NCBI RefSeq assembly: GCF_013402875.1
Contig: NZ_CP058580.1
Span: 62,001 to 126,000 of the forward strand
Origin: Halorarum salinum
GTDB taxonomy: Archaea; Halobacteriota; Halobacteria; Halobacteriales; Haloferacaceae
Length of the DNA: 64,000 bases
Direction of reading: 5' to 3'
Below the pieces are notes generated by a model. That model was not told the origin of the DNA and searched no databases. It saw nothing but the letters and a program-made list of their open reading frames with translations. A program made the translations under genes and the position numbers. Of the stretch, positions 25,818-33,913 are shown piece after piece. Numbering within the stretch: position 1 is the stretch's first letter; each line of letters starts with the position of its first letter.

Positions 25818-26683
25818 CCGCGTTCGCGCAGGTACGCCATCGCCTCCCGGGCCGTCTCGGGGGCCGTGTCGCCGTACGGGTACAGTTCGACGGTGACGAA
25901 CCCGTCGTAGCCGCTGTCCTCGACGGCCGTCAGGAACCCCTCGATGTCCATCCCGCCCTCCCCGAGCTGGGTGTGCTCGTGGGTCCGGTCGGCCGGGATG
26001 TCCTCCAGGTGGTAGTGGCGGGTGTGGGGTTCGAGCGTCTCGACCAGCTCCGCGGGGTCCTCGCCCACGCAGAAGAAGTGGCCGGCGTCGAAGTTGCAGC
26101 CGACCCGCGGGGAGTCGACGCGCTCCATCAGGTCGAGGAACTCGGCGGAGCTCTCGACCAGCAGGTCGGGCTCCGGTTCGACGAGCACGTCGACGCCGAC
26201 GGCCTCGGCCCGCTCGGCGACCGTCCTGAGCCCCTCGACGAACTGGTCGGTCGCCTCCTCGTCGGACGTGCCGACGGGAACGGGCCCCCCCGGAGGCACC
26301 GAGACGTGCGGCGCGCCGAGCGCCGCCGCCGTCTCCAGGGCGGCCTCGGTGTGCTCAACCCGCGTCCGGCGGTCGGCCGCGTCGGGTTCGACGAACGAGG
26401 GGTGGTGGAACGCCTCCGTCTCGCGGCCGTACTCCGCGTCCCTGCTCCGCTCGCCCGGCTCCACGGCGCTGAGCATGAACGCGTTACAGTTGCTGACCGC
26501 GAGGCCGCGCTCGTCGAGCAGGCCCAGCACGTGCTCGACGGCCGCCTCGTCCGCCTCGGCCGGGTAGAGGTGCGGGTCGTCGAGCAGTATCTCGATGCCG
26601 TCGTAGCCGGCGTCCGCGACGGCGTCGATCGCCTCCGCGAGCGCGTGCTCCCGGAACGCGTTGCTGGAGAAGCCGAACCGCAT
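25808..26683 (-). CDS. Sugar phosphate isomerase/epimerase, EboE-like (copy 2)
   Basis: A 291-residue TIM barrel of the xylose-isomerase-like family. Landmarks are 'RFGFSSNAFREHALAEAIDAVADAGYDGIEIL', 'VSNCNAFM', 'VDVLVEPEPDLLVESS', 'GCNFDAGHFFCVGED', 'HYHLEDIPADRTHEH' and 'FVTVELYPYGD'. It shares layout and many motifs with the copy at 23897-24745, so the cluster carries two paralogues. It starts two bases after the TatD-like gene stop and ends inside the UbiA gene start, so these three are one operon. The substrate is probably a phosphorylated sugar or cyclitol; this is inference. Confidence 0.9.
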   Translation of the reverse strand: MRFGFSSNAFREHALAEAIDAVADAGYDGIEILLDDPHLYPAEADEAAVEHVLGLLDERGLAVSNCNAFMLSAVEPGERSRDAEYGRETEAFHHPSFVEPDAADRRTRVEHTEAALETAAALGAPHVSVPPGGPVPVGTSDEEATDQFVEGLRTVAERAEAVGVDVLVEPEPDLLVESSAEFLDLMERVDSPRVGCNFDAGHFFCVGEDPAELVETLEPHTRHYHLEDIPADRTHEHTQLGEGGMDIEGFLTAVEDSGYDGFVTVELYPYGDTAPETAREAMAYLRERGWA

Positions 26684-26685
26684 CG

Positions 26686-27486
26686 TCACGGCTCGTACGC
26701 GAAGTTCGGCGACTGGCTGAAGAACTCGTAGGGGTTCTCGAACACGACCTTCCGCACCTCCTCGCGGTCCCAGCCCCGGTCGAGCATCCGGTCGCGCGCC
26801 TTCGGCACCGCGAGCGGGTCCGAGGGGTCCCAGTCGGCCGCGCTGTTGAACAGCATCCGGTCGGTGCCGTACTCCTCCAGCAGGTCGATGGCCGCCGACG
26901 CCTCGATCTTCCCGGGGTAGAGCGTGAAGCCGATCCAGCAGTCCGTCTCGACGGACGTGTCGATGGTGTTCTCCGTGTTGTGGTCGATGACGATGCGCTC
27001 CTGGGTGACGCCCTCGTCCTCGATCATCTCGACGATGCGCTCGGTCCCCGCGGGCTTGTTCGTGTGGGGCGTGTGGACGATGACGGGGAGTTCGCGCTCC
27101 TCGGCCATGTTCAGCTGGCGCCGGAAGGCGTCGCGCTCGTCCTGGGTGTCCTGGTCGAGGCCGATCTCGCCGACGCCGACGACGTTCTCGCGGTCCAGAT
27201 ACTCGGGCAGGCGGTCCATGACCTCCTCGGCCATCTCGGGGTAGTTCGCCTCCTTCGGCTCGAGGCCGAGGGTGACGTAGTGGTCGACGCCGGCGGTCCG
27301 CTCGGCGCGCTCGGTCTCGAAGTCGGTGATCTGCTCGAAGTAGTCGAAGAACGACCCGGCGTGCCGTTTGTCCGTCCCGCTCCAGAACGCAGGCTCGATG
27401 CAGCACTCGATGCCGGCGCGCCGGGCCCGCTCGTAGTCGTCGCTCGAACGGGAGACCATGTGCATGTGAGGGTCGATGATCCGCAT
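26686..27486 (-). CDS. TatD-family metal-dependent hydrolase, EboB-like
   Basis: A 266-residue amidohydrolase-superfamily TIM barrel. The metal site is seen as 'DPHMHM' at residues 5-10, then 'GVGEIGLDQDTQDE', 'VIVHTPHTNKP', 'IVIDHNTENT' and 'LFNSAADWDPSDPLAVPKA'. The last motif and the neighbours point to EboB rather than the DNase TatD. It leads the operon EboB, EboE, EboC on the minus strand. The start is the ATG just before the HxH motif; the frame stays open upstream without features. The reaction it catalyses is not known for any Ebo protein I can name. Confidence 0.88.
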   Translation of the reverse strand: MRIIDPHMHMVSRSSDDYERARRAGIECCIEPAFWSGTDKRHAGSFFDYFEQITDFETERAERTAGVDHYVTLGLEPKEANYPEMAEEVMDRLPEYLDRENVVGVGEIGLDQDTQDERDAFRRQLNMAEERELPVIVHTPHTNKPAGTERIVEMIEDEGVTQERIVIDHNTENTIDTSVETDCWIGFTLYPGKIEASAAIDLLEEYGTDRMLFNSAADWDPSDPLAVPKARDRMLDRGWDREEVRKVVFENPYEFFSQSPNFAYEP

Positions 27487-27785
27487 GGGTTCACTATCGA
27501 CCACGGACGGTATGTCCCCTCGCCCGAGCGTCGAAAGGATTTGAAAAGCTACCTGACGCGACCCGCTCCGCGAATCGCGCGGCGGTGGCCCCGTCGCGCC
27601 GGCGACACCTGAATATGCAAGGCGAAACCACATCTCGCCCGGTTCACATATCACGACGTCAGGATGTACCCGAACGCCGGTAGCACGGACTCGCGGCGGG
27701 GGGCCGAGCGCCCCGCCGCGAGTCCACCGAGTCGCGACGCCAGCCGGGACGCGGGCCGGCCAGTAGACCGCCACACGCCGCCGAC
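27487..27785. other. Divergent control region of the ebo-like cluster
   Basis: A 299-base region between the minus-strand EboB operon and the plus-strand cyclitol-synthase-like operon. It has AT-rich spots at 27535-27550 ('AAAGGATTTGAAAAGCTACC') and 27610-27618 ('TGAATATGC') and 'TTCACATATCACG' near 27642-27654. Both operons probably start here. No RNA gene is evident. Confidence 0.5.
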
Positions 27786-28985
27786 ATGATCGGCGTCTGG
27801 CTCGTCGGCGCGTACGGCAACGTTGCGACGACGGCGGTCGTCGGCGCCCGCGCGGTCGCTCGCGGTCTCGCGGACACGACCGGGATGGTGACCGCCCGGC
27901 GGCCGTGCACCCGCCTCGACCTCCCGGCGGTCGGGGACCTCGCGTTCGCCGGCCACGACGTGCGGGACACCTCCCTCCTCGAGACGGCCCACGAACTGTC
28001 GGCCGGCGGGGTCCCATCGGCCGACGTGGTCGACGCGGTCGCCGACGACCTCGAGCGGATCGACGACGGGGTCCGCGTCGGCACCGCGGTCAACTGCGGG
28101 CGGGCGGTGGCCGACCTCGCTGACGAGACGCTCTCGGCCCCCGAGATCGGCGACGTCGTGGCGGGGATCCGCGACGACTACCGGTCGTTCGTCGACGGGC
28201 GGGACCTCGACCGACTCGTCGTCGTCAACGTCGCCTCGACGGAGCCGGGGGTCGAGCGCCCCGAGCGGTACGACACGCTCGACGCGTTCGAGCGGGCCGT
28301 CGAGACGAACGACCGGGACCTCCCGGCGAGCTCCCTCTACGCCTACGCCGCGCTCCGCGAGGGGCACCCGTACGTCAACTTCACGCCGAGCACGGGGGCG
28401 GCGCTGGGCGGGCTGTGCGAACTCGCCGAGCGGAAGGACCTCCCCAACGTCGGCCGGGACGCGAAGACCGGCGAGACGCTGCTGAAGTCCGCGCTCGCGC
28501 CGATGTTCGCCCGCCGGAACCTGCGGGTGCGCTCGTGGGAGGGGCACAACATCCTCGGCAACGACGACGGGCTGGTGCTGGAGGAGGAGGAGAACAAGGC
28601 CGGGAAGCTGGCGAGCAAGGGCGGCGTGCTGGAGGGCATCCTCCCCGACATCGAGCACAACCGCGTCCGCATCGACTACGCCCCGCCGCTGGGCGACTGG
28701 AAGACCGCCTGGGACGACGTCCGGTTCGACGGCTTCCTCGACACGCGGATGAAGCTCCAGTTCACCTGGGAGGGGTCGGACTCGGCGCTGGCGGCGCCGC
28801 TCGTGCTCGACCTCGTCCGGCTGGTCTCCCACGCCGACGAGTACGGCGAGGGCGGGTTCCAGCCCCAGCTCGCGTCGTTCTTCAAGGCCCCGCTGGGCGT
28901 CGACGAGCACGACTTCTCGCGGCAGTTCGACCTGCTCGAGCGCTACGTGGACCACCACGCGGGGGAGGTCGCCGGCGATGGCTGA
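27786..28985 (+). CDS. Inositol-3-phosphate synthase-like protein
   Basis: A 399-residue INO1-family enzyme. The NAD-binding loop is 'GVWLVGAYGNVATTAVVG'; further landmarks are 'FTPSTG', 'GRDAKTGETLLKSALAPMFARRNLRV', 'SWEGHNILGNDDGLVL' and a C-terminal dimer region ending in 'FFKAPLG'. The classical reaction converts glucose-6-phosphate to myo-inositol-3-phosphate. Here it sits in an ebo-like cluster, where other organisms carry EboD of the dehydroquinate-synthase type; both families cyclise a sugar phosphate using NAD. It overlaps the next gene by eight bases. The exact substrate could differ from glucose-6-phosphate. Confidence 0.9.
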   Translation: MIGVWLVGAYGNVATTAVVGARAVARGLADTTGMVTARRPCTRLDLPAVGDLAFAGHDVRDTSLLETAHELSAGGVPSADVVDAVADDLERIDDGVRVGTAVNCGRAVADLADETLSAPEIGDVVAGIRDDYRSFVDGRDLDRLVVVNVASTEPGVERPERYDTLDAFERAVETNDRDLPASSLYAYAALREGHPYVNFTPSTGAALGGLCELAERKDLPNVGRDAKTGETLLKSALAPMFARRNLRVRSWEGHNILGNDDGLVLEEEENKAGKLASKGGVLEGILPDIEHNRVRIDYAPPLGDWKTAWDDVRFDGFLDTRMKLQFTWEGSDSALAAPLVLDLVRLVSHADEYGEGGFQPQLASFFKAPLGVDEHDFSRQFDLLERYVDHHAGEVAGDG

Positions 28986-30447
28986 GCCGCCGGGGGCGGC
29001 CGGGGGACCCGGTTCGTCGGAGACGTCCGAACCGACGGCCGGCCGCGTCGTCGTCCTCGACGTCGTGGGGCTCCAGCCGGAGCACGTCTCCGCCGACCGG
29101 ACGCCGGAACTCGACGCGGCGCTCGAGGAGGTGATCCCGTCCGAACCGGCGTTCCCGGCGCTGACCGTGCCCGCGCAGACGACGCTCGCGACCGGCCGGT
29201 CCCCCGCCGAGCACGGCGACGTCTCGAGCGGCGAGTACGACCGCGAGCGCGACGCGGCGGCGTTCTGGGAGCGCGACCGTGGCGGCCGCGACCGGATCTG
29301 GGAGACCGCCCGAGAGGCCGGGCTGACCACGGGCGCCCTGTTCTTCCAGCACCTGATCGGCACGGACGCCGACGTCGCGGTGACGCCCTCGCCGATCGAG
29401 GACGAGGACAACAACATGCTGGAGATGAACTGCTGGACCAACCCGGACGGCCTCTACGACGACCTCCGGGCGGAGTACGGCCACTTCCCGCTGCACAACT
29501 ACTGGGGCCCGACCGCGAACGAGGAGAGCAGCCGCTGGATCCTCTCGGCCGCGAGCGAGGCGGTCGAGCGGTTCGACCCCGACCTGCTCTGGGTGTACGT
29601 CCCCCACCTCGACTACGCCGGCCTGCGGCACGGCCCCGGCCCCGAACTGGAGGCGGAACTCCCGGTCGTCGACGAACTCGTCGGCGGGTTCCTCGCGACG
29701 CTCCGGGGCGACGACCGCTGGGACGAGACGGCCGTCGCGGTCGTCGGCGAGTACGGCTTCCACGGGGTCGACACGCCCGTCCTGCCGAACGTGGCCCTGC
29801 GCGAGGCGGGGCTCCTGGAAACGGAGTCGGCGGACGGCGGGTCCGCGGGGAGCACCGAGGTCGACCTCCCCGGCTCGGACGCCTTCGCGATGGTCGACCA
29901 CCAGGTGGCCCACGTCTACGCCGACGGCGACGCCGTCGAGGAGGCCCGCGAACTCCTCGCGTCGCTCGACGGGGTGGACGTCGTGCTCGACGGGGGCGGG
30001 TCCGGCGGCCCCGACAAGGCGGCGTACGGGGTCGACCACCCGAACGCCGGCGACCTCGTGCTCGTCGCGGAGCCGTCGGCGTGGTTCGCCTACTACTGGT
30101 GGACCGACCGCGCGGAGGCGCCGCCGTACGCGGCGGAGATGGACATCCACGCCAAGCCGGGGTTCGACCCCTGCGAACTGTTCCTCGGCGAGGAGGGGCT
30201 CGTGTCGCTGGACCCGTCGAAGGTGGGCGGCTCGCACGGGCGGACCGACCCGGGGACGTACCCCGCGTTCGGCCTCGGCGGGCCGGCGGTCTCGGGGGTC
30301 GAGCTCGGCGAGGGGACGGGATCGGAGGGGGCGGTCGACGCCCGCGCCATCGCGCCGACGATCGCCGCCCTGCTCGGCGTCGCGGACGCCGTCGACGCCG
30401 AGGTGCCGCCGCTCGTGGGCGACGAGACGGAGGGGTCGCGCGGGTGA
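28978..30447 (+). CDS. Alkaline-phosphatase-superfamily hydrolase, EboF-like
   Basis: A 489-residue nucleotide pyrophosphatase/phosphodiesterase-type enzyme. It starts 'VVVLDVVGLQPEHVSADRTPEL', then 'FPALTVPAQTTLATGRSPAEHG', where a threonine in the 'TVPAQTT' segment is the likely nucleophile. Metal ligands appear in 'YVPHLDYAGLRHG', 'VGEYGFHGV' and 'GGSHGRTDPGTYP'. No signal peptide is present. It would hydrolyse a phosphomonoester or diester, perhaps the polar product of the synthase encoded upstream. Start codon overlaps the synthase stop. Assignment to EboF is by superfamily and context. Confidence 0.88.
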   Translation: MAEPPGAAGGPGSSETSEPTAGRVVVLDVVGLQPEHVSADRTPELDAALEEVIPSEPAFPALTVPAQTTLATGRSPAEHGDVSSGEYDRERDAAAFWERDRGGRDRIWETAREAGLTTGALFFQHLIGTDADVAVTPSPIEDEDNNMLEMNCWTNPDGLYDDLRAEYGHFPLHNYWGPTANEESSRWILSAASEAVERFDPDLLWVYVPHLDYAGLRHGPGPELEAELPVVDELVGGFLATLRGDDRWDETAVAVVGEYGFHGVDTPVLPNVALREAGLLETESADGGSAGSTEVDLPGSDAFAMVDHQVAHVYADGDAVEEARELLASLDGVDVVLDGGGSGGPDKAAYGVDHPNAGDLVLVAEPSAWFAYYWWTDRAEAPPYAAEMDIHAKPGFDPCELFLGEEGLVSLDPSKVGGSHGRTDPGTYPAFGLGGPAVSGVELGEGTGSEGAVDARAIAPTIAALLGVADAVDAEVPPLVGDETEGSRG

Positions 30448-30482
30448 CCGTCAGCCCCGTCGAGAACCCGTCATACTCCGGC

Positions 30483-30494
30483 TAAACCTTTTTT
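30483..30494 (+). promoter_or_regulatory. TATA-like box of the DUF389 gene
   Basis: 'TAAACCTTTTTT' is centred about 29 bases before the GTG at 30518. This spacing supports that start over the GTG nine bases upstream. Confidence 0.45.
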
Positions 30495-30517
30495 CCGTCG
30501 TTCGTCGTGTGGTCGGT

Positions 30518-31843
30518 GTGCGACAGATCCAACTGGCCGTCACCGACGACCGGCGGGAGGCGGTCGTCGAGTTCCTCGAGGGGGAGGACATCGACTTCAT
30601 CACCACGAGGGGGACCGGCCCGACGGCCGAGTCGTGGATCGTCGAGTTCCCGCTGCCGACGGACGCCGTCGGCGACGTGCTCGAGGAGCTCGAGGGCGCC
30701 GGGATCGACGAGGACGACTACGTCGTCGTCGGGACGGTCGAGGCCGCGATGACGCCCCACAGCGAGGAGCTGATGGAGCGGTACGCGAGCAACTTCGACC
30801 CGATCGCGCGGCCGGAGCTCCGGTCGAAGTCGCGCGATCTCACGTACGATCCCCGGTCGTACTACGCGATGATAACCATCAGCGCCGTCATCGCGGCGGT
30901 CGGACTGCTCACGGACTCGCCGGCGGTCATCGTCGGCTCGATGGTCATCGCCCCCGTCGTCGGACCCATCCTCACCACCGGCGTCGGCGCCGTCACCGAC
31001 GACCGGACCATGGTCACCGACAGCCTCGTGATGCAGGCGGGCGGGCTCGCGGTCACGATGCTGGTCGCGGCCGCCGTGGGGTACGCGTTCAGGGCCGCGT
31101 TCCTCGTCCCGCCCATGCTCGACGTGACGTCCGTCGAGTCCGTCTCCGTGCGGATGGCGCCGGACGTCGTCTCGGTCCTCGTCGGCCTCGTCGCCGGCGC
31201 GGCGGCCGCCTACTCGCTCGCGACGAAGGGGCCGACGGCGCTCATCGGCGTGATGATCGCCGCCGCGCTCATCCCGACCGCGGCGGCCGTCGGGATCGGC
31301 GTCGTCTGGGGTTACCCGCTCGCCGCCCTCGGCGCGCTGGTGCTGCTCGTCGCGACGACGGTCGCCATCAACGTCGGCGTCCTCGGGATACTGTGGTCGT
31401 TCGGTTACCGACCCTCGTCCGACGCGGAGTCCCTGGCCGGTCTCGTCCCGTCCCGGGTCATCGTCGCCTCGCTGCTCGTCCTGTTCGTGGCGGTCGGCGG
31501 GACCGTCGCCCTGGCGACCGCCGACCACGGGGCGTTCGAGCGGTCGACGAACCGGGCGGTCCACGACGTGCTGGAGGAGCCGCGGTACTCGGGGCTCACT
31601 CTCGCCGGGACGACCATCCAGTACGGCGGCCCCTCCCCCCTCACGGAGCCGCGATCGGTCACGGTCGTCCTCGGCCGCTCACCCGGGGCGTCGTACCCCG
31701 ACCTGGCCGCCGACGTCGCCGATCGGATACGCGCGGAGTCAGGGGAGGACGTCTCCGTCAGGGTCCAGTTCGTGACGTACCAGCAGTCGACTCGGGCCGA
31801 CGGGAACGCCACCAGCCGGGTTCGCGGACACCCGGTCGGGTAG
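30518..31843 (+). CDS. DUF389 / TIGR00341 family membrane protein
   Basis: A 441-residue protein. The first ~90 residues are a soluble alpha/beta domain ('RQIQLAVTDDRREAVVEFLEGEDIDFITT'), followed by 'SYYAMITISAVIAAVGLLTDSPAVIVGSMVIAPVVGPI', the signature of DUF389, and about seven further helices. The C-terminal ~100 residues are a soluble domain outside the last helix. The role of DUF389 proteins is unknown, although a transport or sensing role is often assumed. GTG at 30518 is preferred because homologues begin close to the RQIQL strand and because of the TATA spacing. Confidence 0.88.
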   Translation: MRQIQLAVTDDRREAVVEFLEGEDIDFITTRGTGPTAESWIVEFPLPTDAVGDVLEELEGAGIDEDDYVVVGTVEAAMTPHSEELMERYASNFDPIARPELRSKSRDLTYDPRSYYAMITISAVIAAVGLLTDSPAVIVGSMVIAPVVGPILTTGVGAVTDDRTMVTDSLVMQAGGLAVTMLVAAAVGYAFRAAFLVPPMLDVTSVESVSVRMAPDVVSVLVGLVAGAAAAYSLATKGPTALIGVMIAAALIPTAAAVGIGVVWGYPLAALGALVLLVATTVAINVGVLGILWSFGYRPSSDAESLAGLVPSRVIVASLLVLFVAVGGTVALATADHGAFERSTNRAVHDVLEEPRYSGLTLAGTTIQYGGPSPLTEPRSVTVVLGRSPGASYPDLAADVADRIRAESGEDVSVRVQFVTYQQSTRADGNATSRVRGHPVG

Positions 31844-31878
31844 CGCGGAAGCCCGGGTGCCGTGTCCGGGGCGCCGCT

Positions 31879-31971
31879 TCAGCAGTGCTGCTGGATGGCG
31901 GCGGCGAGTTCGCCGAGCTGATCGCCCGCGCCGATCACGCCCTCGATGTCCGCCACGACGGCGCGGTTCAC
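31879..31971 (-). other. Short coding-like frame after the DUF2267 gene (possible gene remnant)
   Basis: From a GTG this frame encodes 30 residues ending 'GAGDQLGELAAAIQQHC', and it is open for about 13 more codons upstream without a start codon, reading 'EPGPDDLAFGLF'. Codon third positions are almost all G or C and the residues look like a globular helix, so it reads as genuine coding sequence. It begins in the +1 frame right after the DUF2267 stop. It could be a small gene with a non-standard start, a frameshifted tail or a degraded gene. Confidence 0.3.
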
Positions 31972-32005
31972 GAAGAGCCCGAATGCGAGATCGTCCGGCC
32001 CCGGC

Positions 32006-32434
32006 TCACCCTTCGAGGTCGTCGGCCGCGTCGACCCCCTCCGCGTCCGACAGGTCGGCCGTGTCGAACAGCGCTCCGTACTCGGGCGGGAGCTGGGACC
32101 GGGCCTCCGCGAGCTCGTTCCTGGCGCCGGCGTCGGCGAACGTCGCCAGCACCGCCTCGATGGGGCGTTCCGGGTCGTCCGGGTCGCCCGCGCGCTCCCG
32201 CACCCGCTCGACGAACGCGTCGACGGGGAAGCTCTCGGGCGACTCGTCGCTCTCCCGCAGGAGGTGGTCGTCGAGGGGCGTCGGGAGGAGTTCCGCGAGC
32301 TCCTCGGCCTCCCCGCGGCTGATTCGCCTGCCGAGCGTCAGGAGGGTGACCTCGGTGATGCGCTCGGCCTCCTCGGGCGGCAGGTCGGCGAGCCGTGCGA
32401 CGCGGTCGTGGAACTCGTCGGCGGACGCGGACAT
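32006..32434 (-). CDS. DUF2267 domain protein
   Basis: A 142-residue acidic protein. Two tandem helical repeats are visible: 'FHDRVARLADLPPEEAERITEVTLLTLGRRISRGEAEELAELLP' and 'FVERVRERAGDPDDPERPIEAVLATFADAGARNELAEARSQLPPEY', the pattern of DUF2267. The domain binds no known ligand; in bacteria it often accompanies CBS or stress proteins. It is divergent from the GNAT gene with about 110 bases between. Confidence 0.85.
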   Translation of the reverse strand: MSASADEFHDRVARLADLPPEEAERITEVTLLTLGRRISRGEAEELAELLPTPLDDHLLRESDESPESFPVDAFVERVRERAGDPDDPERPIEAVLATFADAGARNELAEARSQLPPEYGALFDTADLSDAEGVDAADDLEG

Positions 32435-32547
32435 GGGTTCTCCCGTTCGACTCGGACCGCCGGCCGCGTCAATCTGACGGCCGTCGGGCGCGGCCGGGTC
32501 CCGCCGACGCGGCCGGTTTTATTGTCCGGGGTGGCGAACGACGGGGC

Positions 32548-33402
32548 ATGGAGTTCGTCCCGTTCGAGGTTGACCGCGACGGAGCGGAGGTCGCCAACGT
32601 CGTCTCGCGCTCGATGCAGGCCTCGTACGCCCTGAGCCCCGAACAGATCGAAGCCGCCGTCAGGGAGGAGTTCAGCGAGGACGCGCTGGCCAGGAAGGCG
32701 GACGAGGAGGACGTCGTCCTGCTCGTCGCCCGCGAGGAGTGGGAGGCCGGCGGCAGGGGCCACGGGGAGGCGGACGAGACGGGTGACGGCACGGAGATCG
32801 TCGAGGAGGGCGAGGCGAGCGCCGTCCAGGGGGTCGCGGAGGGGACCGTCGACGAGGACGGCGCCGAGATCCGCTGGCTTCAGGTCGACCCCGAGACCCG
32901 CGGGAAGGGGATCGGGACGGGGCTGTTCGAGCGGCTCGCGGACGCCTTCGAGGAGCGGGGCGCCGACGAGATCCGCTCGAACGTGCTCTCCGAGGACATG
33001 GAGGGCGGGACGTTCTGCGAGCGGTTCGGCTTCGTCCGCGTCGACGGGGTCGAGGTCGAGTTCGGCGACGAGACGTTCGTCGCGGAGGTGTACGCCAGCC
33101 CGAACGCCGTCGACCCCGAGTCGGCCGAGCAGTTCGACCCGCTCGGGGAGGACGAGGAGCCGCCCGAGCGGGCCGAGGCGCCCGACGGGACCGAGGCGTT
33201 CCTCGACCCCGACGACCCGCTCTCGGGCACCATCGGCCCGTTCTTCGAGGCGTACGCGACCCCCGACTTCGAGGACCGCTACGGCTACTTCTGTGGCGCC
33301 TGTCGGACCGTCACGACCGAGGTCGACGGGCAGGACCGGATCGTCTGTCCGGAGTGCGGGAACCGGCACCGGCCGGCCGACTGGGACGGGTCGTACCTCT
33401 GA
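32548..33402 (+). CDS. GNAT acetyltransferase with C-terminal zinc ribbon
   Basis: A 284-residue protein. The acetyl-CoA-binding core is 'EIRWLQVDPETRGKGIGTGLFERLADAF' near residue 115, followed by 'GTFCERFGFVRVDGVEVEFGDETFVAEVY'. An acidic linker leads to a C-terminal zinc ribbon with 'YFCGACRTV' and 'RIVCPECGNRH', giving four cysteines. A charged glutamate-rich insert lies between the first strands. It probably N-acetylates a small molecule or a protein terminus; the zinc ribbon suggests a protein or nucleic-acid partner. The substrate is unknown. Confidence 0.88.
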   Translation: MEFVPFEVDRDGAEVANVVSRSMQASYALSPEQIEAAVREEFSEDALARKADEEDVVLLVAREEWEAGGRGHGEADETGDGTEIVEEGEASAVQGVAEGTVDEDGAEIRWLQVDPETRGKGIGTGLFERLADAFEERGADEIRSNVLSEDMEGGTFCERFGFVRVDGVEVEFGDETFVAEVYASPNAVDPESAEQFDPLGEDEEPPERAEAPDGTEAFLDPDDPLSGTIGPFFEAYATPDFEDRYGYFCGACRTVTTEVDGQDRIVCPECGNRHRPADWDGSYL

Positions 33403-33462
33403 GGGCCGGGTTGCACCTGCAGCCCGGGTTCCTATCGTTTTCACCGGATAACTGGCTGTCAG

Positions 33463-33888
33463 GTGAGATCCGTGGCACATCAGACGCCCGGCCGAACGTG
33501 GACGAGACGGGCCCTCCGCGACGTCCAGCGACTGACCGCCGTGGTCCTTGGAGCGGCGTTGACGCTCGTCGGCGTCGCGGGACTCGTCGGGGCCGGCGGT
33601 GGACTGCCGGTGCTGGGCGCGGGCCCGCTGGCGAGCGGCGCGTACCTGCTCACGGGCGTGCTGGGGCTGGGCGTCGGCCTCGTCGGCGGTTCCTACGCGG
33701 GCGGGTACAACCAGTCGATGGCGGTGCTCTACGGCGCCCTCGCGCTGCTCCGGTTCAGATACCCCGACGTCGTCCCCGGGGTCGCCGACGTGGGCGCCGC
33801 CGACGCGTGGTTCCACCTCGCGCTCGCGGCCGCCTTCGGCGCCGTCGGCTTCTTCGGGGCGATGGCCGGCTACCGGCTCCGGGGGTGA
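33463..33888 (+). CDS. Four-helix membrane protein (DUF4383-like)
   Basis: A 141-residue protein with a short basic N-terminus and four hydrophobic helices ('LTAVVLGAALTLVGVAGLVG', 'GAYLLTGVLGLGVGLVGGSYAGGYN', 'VLYGALALLRF', 'WFHLALAAAFGAVGFFGAMAG'). The layout resembles DUF4383 membrane proteins. The GTG start is uncertain; a second GTG lies nine bases later. Function unknown. Confidence 0.7.
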   Translation: MRSVAHQTPGRTWTRRALRDVQRLTAVVLGAALTLVGVAGLVGAGGGLPVLGAGPLASGAYLLTGVLGLGVGLVGGSYAGGYNQSMAVLYGALALLRFRYPDVVPGVADVGAADAWFHLALAAAFGAVGFFGAMAGYRLRG

Positions 33889-33913
33889 CCCGGTTCGCGG
33901 CGGCGCGCCCGAA

